From NCBI RefSeq assembly GCF_964340395.1, contig NC_135553.1, forward strand, positions 7,927,001-7,991,000: a stretch of 64,000 nucleotides of DNA, given 5' to 3'. Source of the DNA: Glandiceps talaboti (Eukaryota > Hemichordata > Enteropneusta > Spengelidae). Positions 24,901-33,100 of this stretch are shown here, in pieces (position 1 is the stretch's first letter; each line of letters opens with the position of its first letter). A program made the translations under genes and the position numbers. Below the pieces are notes generated by a model that was not told where the DNA came from, did no database searches, and saw only the letters and a list, made by a program, of their open reading frames with translations.

Positions 24901-27900
24901 GAATTTGAAAACTGTGTGGGACGGAAGTCAAAATATGGCAGGTGGCTAATTTGCATATATATTTACATATCATTTGCATAACGATATGCATAAAATTTGT
25001 TGGTACTGGAAGTAGTTTATAGATGTCATTCCAGCTTCCTACATGTAAAGGCATGCTGTGATTAACTTAATAATTGTTTTATTTATCCAAACATATAAAT
25101 GATTACAAAACCATTGTAACAAAAATAAACAAAAACAATGAGATGAGTAAATGGGGATCGAGAAATAGCAACAGTTAGTCTAGTCTGACCCCCGACATAT
25201 TGTGACTTATAAAATAACTTGGACTATACATAACTTGGTAAAGAAACAAGCGACCTATCGGTCAGAATAGCTCCGCTGTTTTGTTTTGTTTTATTTTATT
25301 TTTTATTTTGGTGACATGTAGAAGTGGTTCAGTTCTTCAGCTCTTTACTATGCAGTTTTGTTTTAGCGATGCAATAAAGTGGTTAGTGGTTTCATATATA
25401 TGATGTCTCACTATAAAACACATTTTACACAGAAGTTGGTAATGTATTGTACTTTTATACCATAGTCACCATTTTATAACAAAAATCTACTGTTATGAAA
25501 AATTGCACAAAATCTCAGAAAAAAATGACTGGGAAATGCACACAAGAAAAAGAAAAAAGAAGAGGATTTTGAGGTTGGCTATAAATAATTCCAGTGTCTT
25601 ACAGCTTTAACCCTGGAAAATTTTAATGATGAATGAAATAAACTAGGGATCTAAAATAATTTTGAGGCAATTTGAATTTCAATTTTCTAACAAATTTACC
25701 AAGTCAACAACATTCAACTTGTACTAGTTGTAGTAGATATATATATAGGGAAGAAATGTATTAATCGCCATCTTAGTTTCCGTACGGCGACAATCCCCAA
25801 CTACCCGAAAGAGAGTCATTCTCAGCCATAATGGCTGAGAGTCATTCTCAGCCATAATGGCTGAGAATGACTCTCGCTTTCGGGTACTTGGCACTGGAGT
25901 AAAAAAGTCACTATCCCACAGGACTAGTAAAATTGATAACGTAGTAGTCCTGCAAAAAATTTGGTGGTCCTATCTTTAAGTGCTTTCGCTTGTTCACTTA
26001 GGCTCTTCATCTCTCTTAGTTTTTGCTCTACTTCTAATTCACTTTTCCAAACCCCATATTTATTTCAAACCGTGTGTTGTAATTGAACTGTCTATTTCTT
26101 TGTAGTTGTTTGACAATGTGCATCATCAACTCCTTACTGTAATTTTATTCTCTTTTTTATGTTTTGGAGCTTCTTCTCTTTTTTTGTTGCTTTCTGTGAG
26201 TAGTTTGTCTTAATTGGGGGGGGGGGGGAGGAGTAATAAGATGTTATGTGGTCTTATTTCTAGCTTAAATACTACATAACATTTCTGGTACACATTGATC
26301 TAACTATTGCATTTTTAAAAGACAAAAAATTACCTTCCCATAGAGCAAGTCTTTATAGTGTTGTCCTTAGTGCATATTAGAATGTATTTACAACATAAAA
26401 ATAAATAAATTTGAAGGTTACCAGCAGTTACAGCAAAATTTTGTTACTAATTACATGTACAAGTCACTTCGTCTATTTTCGTGTCTATGTACTTCCGGGT
26501 TGACATAAACGTTAAACGTGATAGTACAGTCGGCCCTATAATTACTAAGAAATGACAAAACCGTTCGCAAAATAAAGTTTTTCAAACTGAATATCAATAT
26601 CCACTACACATTCAATAACTGGTTTCGCGTATTTAGAAATGTGCCCCAAAACATGAACACACGTACGGGACACGGAATCGTATCACTAATACATCCATGC
26701 ATGGTCAGTGTTACTAAGTAAGTTAGCAGTTTCATTGTAGGCTGCAAGTTGTACCGGTAAAAAAACGATCATCACATCATGTAGGAAGTACAAAAACATA
26801 GAACACGTTGTTTTCTTGCTGAATAAACTCACTGAAATAACAACACGGTCAAATTGCGTCTTCGATTTTGACAGCCACCATTGTTATGATTGAGCTTCAC
26901 TAGATGCGTTGAACGTGGCCGGGCGAACGCCGACATCCAATTTGTACAGCGTTTTTACAAAGGGAGCTCGTCAATAACCTACCGAATAATTAACTCAGAA
27001 ACGTAGTTTAAATACTAACTGATCTAAAAATTACTGTTCAGAATGACTACGCATCCGTACATAAATATGAATTCATGTGACTAAAGATTTCAACTTTACT
27101 ATTTACTTGTTACAGTGTAGAGGCCTTATTATACACATATCATCGTACAACTAATTTTATTGGCTATAATATTAGCTACATTTGAAAGGTCTCACTTGAT
27201 TGGCTCATCCTTCGCTATTCCCGTTTTCAAGAGACACCCCGCCAGAATAAAGTGCCACGTAGTACAGCAATGGCGCGAGATCGCCTGTTGGGCGACTTTC
27301 CCACCGGGTGTGCTTTTCGAAAACTACAGAACACATGCTTTTATGACACGGAATCATAGAAAATCTACCCCGTTTCCAAACTAATCGTAATTTTATCGCG
27401 AATAGACAACCGGAGTTGGTCAAAATAGCAAATTAAAAATCAAATGAATTTTACTATGACCGTGAATTCATCATATAGCCGGTGGTTTGAATTCTGAGCT
27501 CCCTGATATACCTATCGAAAAGTCACTATCCCGTCGGACCTGCAATGGGCATTTTAGGTCCTTTACAGAAAGTTACTAGTCGCGGAATAGCGGACCAGCG
27601 TGTATGTCGTCGAACCCTTGCCATACGTTACAGCATAGACCCTCCTGGTTACAGTGGTAACACTCGTTCATGTTCGATTACCTTTCATAAAGAAAACACA
27701 ACGAAATGGTTGAAGTGATCTTTTTTTTAATTTCTTTTCATCACAACAACAAAATCTGCGCGATCAAAAGTGTTGTAAACTATTAAAACCAGAAAGAATT
27801 ATCGAGCTGTCTAAACTTCCCGATGATCAACTGGAGTAAGGTCCAAGTCCAAGTAAGCCCCGATAGTACTTGAGAAAATCGTCTCAAACTAGCGATACAA

Positions 27901-30079
27901 CTTTCAAAATATAACTTGACATGTCTTCATTTGTTAGAGTTATACAATTCAAGACGGGGTTTCACTCGAAAACAACAATTCTGTGAATAATGACACTGAA
28001 CGCAGCGATTTCTCGGACGATGTGTGGAAGACTTCTCACAATGATCATGAGGTGCATACTCTGGAATGAACCATTCTGTAGGAGGGGTGGAGAGAGAATT
28101 GGATTTGAAGTTTACAACCCTTTTTCGAACAAATATTTGTCATTTGGGCGCACAATGCGTAGAATTAAGACTATAGCACATATTACATTGCTTGTTTGAC
28201 GTCAATAGTGTCTTTTGAAAAGTTGCACTTTACCTAAAGTCTCGCGGACTGATTTCCAATATGGCGTCGGTCATAATGCTCATTAACATATTAATTTTTT
28301 TTTCAAATTTCAAAAAAAAAATAATAAAAAATAGAAGAGAAGACGTGCTGACTTGAAATTAACAAATCTAAGTAAGCTACCCTCTGTGCATCAACACACC
28401 AGATATCAAAGCAATCTGACTTAAAGTTTATGAGGAGTTGATGAAAATGTCATTTTTGGAAAAAAAATCATAAAAAATTGAAAATGGCACAGATCAACTT
28501 GGCATGAACAAATCTGAATAGCCTCCCCCCAGGGAACATGCACACCAAATATCGAAGAATTCTGACTGTCACTTCCTGAGTAGATAGTGAAAATATAAAA
28601 GTTTGACGGACACATATGATTCACTCTACTCTCTATACCTCAATACCCACCTATACCTAAAGCTACGCTTTCAGCTTTTGCTGACAGCGGAGCTAATAAA
28701 AACGAGTTGAAACCAATAACAAAATCACAAGTTGAGTTATTGATTTTTAAAACGAGTTTTTTAATTATATTTCTTAGAAAAGCTAAATGTCCAAAGATAA
28801 ATTAGACTTTTGAAACACCAAATATTTGTATGTAGGCTAGCTACACATCGTGTAGTCCGAAAACTCATGATACACGAGACTTACTGAAAACTCGCTATAG
28901 TATATAACGTAATGGCTGTCATATTTAGTATCCATGCATTCGTCGTGTGATGTTGCGAGTCGACGATCAGACAACGAAAAACTACAAACTAAACGATATT
29001 TTCAGAGTAAAATTGAATATGAAACCGATAATCAGAGATAACATCATCACTTTTTCAAAAGGTATATTAGTCAGGTAAACTCTTTTTCACGGTGGTTTTG
29101 CCATTGATTTACTGGAAGTTTATACCATAGTGCGAATCACACCGGTAACTATTAGTATTACTATCATGCATTCCATTACTAGCATTAGCGGGTTTACGCA
29201 TTTATTCATATTGAAAACAATACGGCAAATTTGATCAGATCAGTTTGAATAGTCGTTTGAGCTACTGGTACTTAGAAATCACTTGTATTTAGTCACTATA
29301 CAAAAGCTTTTATTTTAAAGGATTGTTTTTAGATCACGTTTATCACTGAGGCACTGTTAGTGTCGACAGTGCAATTTTTTTTCCCAATTGAGTTTTCTGG
29401 ACGCGACATGTCCATTTTGACATTGTAAATATCACGTTATCGCGCCCCAAAGTGATCCCTGCCATGGGCGTGGTCATGGTTGCTAGGGTATTTGCATATT
29501 TTTTTTGAATGTTTACTCACTTGCCTACCAGATGATATTGTTATTTCGCTGAAATATACTGCAATTTCGTTGATGCTAAGGGCGTGGTCATGGTTGCTAG
29601 GGCCAATTTTGTCATAAGTTTTGAAGAAAATTTGTACAAAAACACTTTCAGAAACATCTCACCAAGTTTCAGTATAAGGGACCGGTCAGTATTTACGGCA
29701 GGGGGGGGGGGGGCTGGGGAGAAATTGGGGGGGGGGGGGGGGCATGAAAAAAATGGGAGGCTTGAAGGGGGGGGGCCCATGAAAATTCCGATGGTCTGAA
29801 AGGGGGGGGGGGGGGGCCATGAAATATTTTGCTCATAATATGTACCAAATTAAACCATTTACCATGTAAATTTAAAAATTTCTTGCGGCTTTGCCGCAAT
29901 AACCTCTAATACCTATATTCAATGATGAGTTTGTGACAGCCAGGCGAATGTATTTGTGTTTGTCTTCTTCTGTCTTTCTGTCGCTATCTGTCTGTATGTA
30001 TATATATTTCTCTCTTGTCTCAGTCTCTGTCACTTCTGTCTCTCCCGGTCTCGGTCTCTGACTACATGTCGCTGTCTAT

Positions 30080-30113
<34 letters not shown>

Positions 30114-33100
30114 ATCTCTCTCTCTCTCTCTGTCTGTATCTGTCTCTGTATCTGTCTCTCTCTCTGTCTCTCTGTATCTCTCTCACTCTTTCTCGTTTAA
30201 TTATGAGGCAGTAAATAGCCAAGAAAGCGTGTGTCTGCCAAATTATCTCTGAATTAAAAGTTATATGGGTTCATTTAGGGGGGCCATGAAATTTTTTGAG
30301 AGCGCGAAGGGGGGGCTGCAAAAATTTTTTGGACCAAAATAATTCCCCCCCCCCCCCGCGTAAATTCTGACCGGTCCCTAATTGACCCACTACTATTTAG
30401 AGATACATTTTTGACCAAAAATTAACATTTATCCACCTAATTTGCATGTCACTGATGGGACCATTATATCATGGACATTTCTCAGGATAAACACCATGAA
30501 GAATGTTCCACCCAAATTTCAGGCTAATCTGCTGAGTGGTTTTGGAATTATACATTACTGACCAAAAAGACACATTTATAGACCTAATTTGCATATTTTG
30601 GGGGAAATTATTATGTCATGAACATATCTTCATTTACTCACCCCTAAGCATGTTCCCACCAAATTTCAGGCCAATCTACCCGGTAGTTTTGGAATTTAAG
30701 TTTGTTGATGTGATCATTTTCATTTGAACAATTTCTCAACTATACACCACAGGTAACATAACCACCAAATATCAAAGCAATCGGTCCCACAGTTTTTTGA
30801 CTTTAAGTTGTTTACACACATACATACACACAGACAGACATACTTTGTAATGCCTATAGCACTACTGAACCAGTTCAGTTGTGCTAAAAAATGAGAGCAC
30901 AGACAAATTAAGAGACTCTTAAAAATAATAAAAGAATATCCCTACTTACGCCACAGGTTTACCCTTGTCTTTAAAAAAGAAAATATAAGACCCATCTCCT
31001 GTTTCATCATATTCATTTTCCTTTTCAGATGCCTCTTTTCCTGAAAGTCTTTCACCTTCGTACCACATTAAATAGTCCCCTTTTGTATACTCTTTTGCCG
31101 CAAACACACCTTTGCCTGTAGAGAAGAACCATATTATAGATCAGACTAGTAAATTGAAGGACCATTTTAATAATGACAGCATTACACATCATGATATGAA
31201 CAAGTAATCATACATGTAACAACCCATTGGGGAAGTGTTCAGTCCCATTTAAATGGTACTACTTCTTGTATGGAATGGATGTAATATTACAAATTGACAA
31301 TTGACATTATGATGCTAACTGAATGCTATCTGCCCATACATATCTGTCAAACATTGGCTCCAGAGATTATATGGCCTCATGACATCTGAACCAGTGTACC
31401 ACTTAGGGAGTGTACATTAATTGTGTTGTTTAATTCGTGGTGGGGGGGGGGGGGGGATTTCTAATCAAGCGATGTTTTTTTATTTGCCCCCCCCCCCCCC
31501 CACTAAACCTTATATAAATTATCTGGCACCCCTATGATTTCTTTTTTTTCTTAGACCCCCTGCACCCCACAGATACATACACAGATGAAACACAGATACA
31601 ACAACACATAGAAAAGCCAACAGTTGCTGTAAACGTATTCCATATTAATTACTACAGAGTTCTACCTGTGCACAAAGTTGTTGACCGTGTACATTCATAA
31701 AATCACCAATTAACACAAAGTTAAATGGGCTGACAGAATAGAACAGAATACTTGTTTGGCTACAATTTTCATTATCTTTTTTTCATGCCATTACTGACAT
31801 ATTTAATTAGCTGAACAAGTAAATATATATGTCACTTATGAATCGTGGGATTGAAAAATAAATGCAAAATTGCACTGTTGGGAAAACTTTCTGTGTGTCA
31901 ACAAATCCATAACTTTAGGAGTAATTTGCAGTGATTGATCACATCGTTATATGCTATATAAGACACATAAGATAAGGATTAAGACCCTTCCTGTATTATA
32001 GTATTCATATTATCTCTATGCAAAATAAACCCTTCTGGAATATTCCAAGAGAATGTACTAAACTGATGGGCTGAGGGGCAGGTACATGGGCAAAATTGAG
32101 TTGTGGTTGATCTTGCCTTTACTTCTGTACAATACACCAAATTGTGGATTTTGCATCTACCTGTCCTTCAGTGCACTGGGCATTGTTTGGTATGACCCCT
32201 TATTGTTTTAACTTTTATACAAGTCATTGTAGTTTTGATAAAATCATAAAGTTATCAATAATTTGTTCCTTAAATTTTGGACTCTGGTTCCCTTTATTGT
32301 CAGTTAGGAAGTGAAATTTGTATGATTGAGTTTGACTTTAGAGCATCTTTCAGCACAGTGCCTAGCTCGCTAAGTCAGATGGTCTCTAGTCAGACTTTGA
32401 TCATGATCATTGCAGTAGGTTTCTGCTGGATTTTTAGGAAATATAATAAGCTTGTCAACTTATGTGTTCTATCCACTACCTATGGAAAAGATTTAAGTGA
32501 ACAAGTCATCATAGATAACACAGTCCCCACTCTTGTGGTGGTGTTGGTTACCATTTTGATTGTATCAGTTTTCATCTGGGATAGGTGCAATCACAAATTG
32601 ACAAATGACATGCTACTGGTAATTCATGTCTACCAATTGGGTTCCAACATGAGTTTTTGTAACACAATAGCTGCTGTATCTGTGTAATAACTTTGTACAT
32701 GTAATTAAGATCATAACAAAATGGCTGCCTGGTAACCATCTTAGACTGCATCACAAAAGAAAGCATTATTTGACAAGAATGTACTCCCGTTTTCTTGCTG
32801 CTAAGGCCGTGGTCATGGTTGCTTTTGGAATGATTGTTCACTTGTCTAAGAATCCCCATTATCTTTGTGAAATACAGCACTGTTTGGCTGTTGCTATGGG
32901 TGTGGCCATGGTTGATATGGTATTTGCATACATTTTTTGAATGTTTATTGAATTGCCCACCAGATGATGTTATTATTTGACCAAAATATACTGCCATTTG
33001 TTTGTTGCTAAGGGTGTCTCATGGTTGCTAGGGCCAATTTTGCCAAATTATTTGAAGAAAATCTGCAGAATAACACTTTCAGAAACATCTCGCCAAGTTT

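Larger units (their letters stand above)
23604..30949. other. 7.3-kb intron splitting the SET domain, repeat-filled
   Basis: No coding exon was recognised between SET exons 3 and 4. It contains a hairpin at 25802-25886, old dispersed repeats at 24440-24960, 28350-28705 and 29455-30870, and a Harbinger-like insertion at 29678-30378. Phase 2 on both sides reconstructs an Ala codon when the flanking exons are joined. Confidence 0.6.

Noticed and set aside
29541-30252. Pro- or Ser/Leu-rich frames
   Set aside because: They are translations of G-runs and tctg/tctc microsatellite inside a transposon.
32277-32687. 136-codon plus-strand frame with hydrophobic stretches
   Set aside because: No homology, no splice context, and it lies in a repeat-rich intron. 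Chance openness is more likely.
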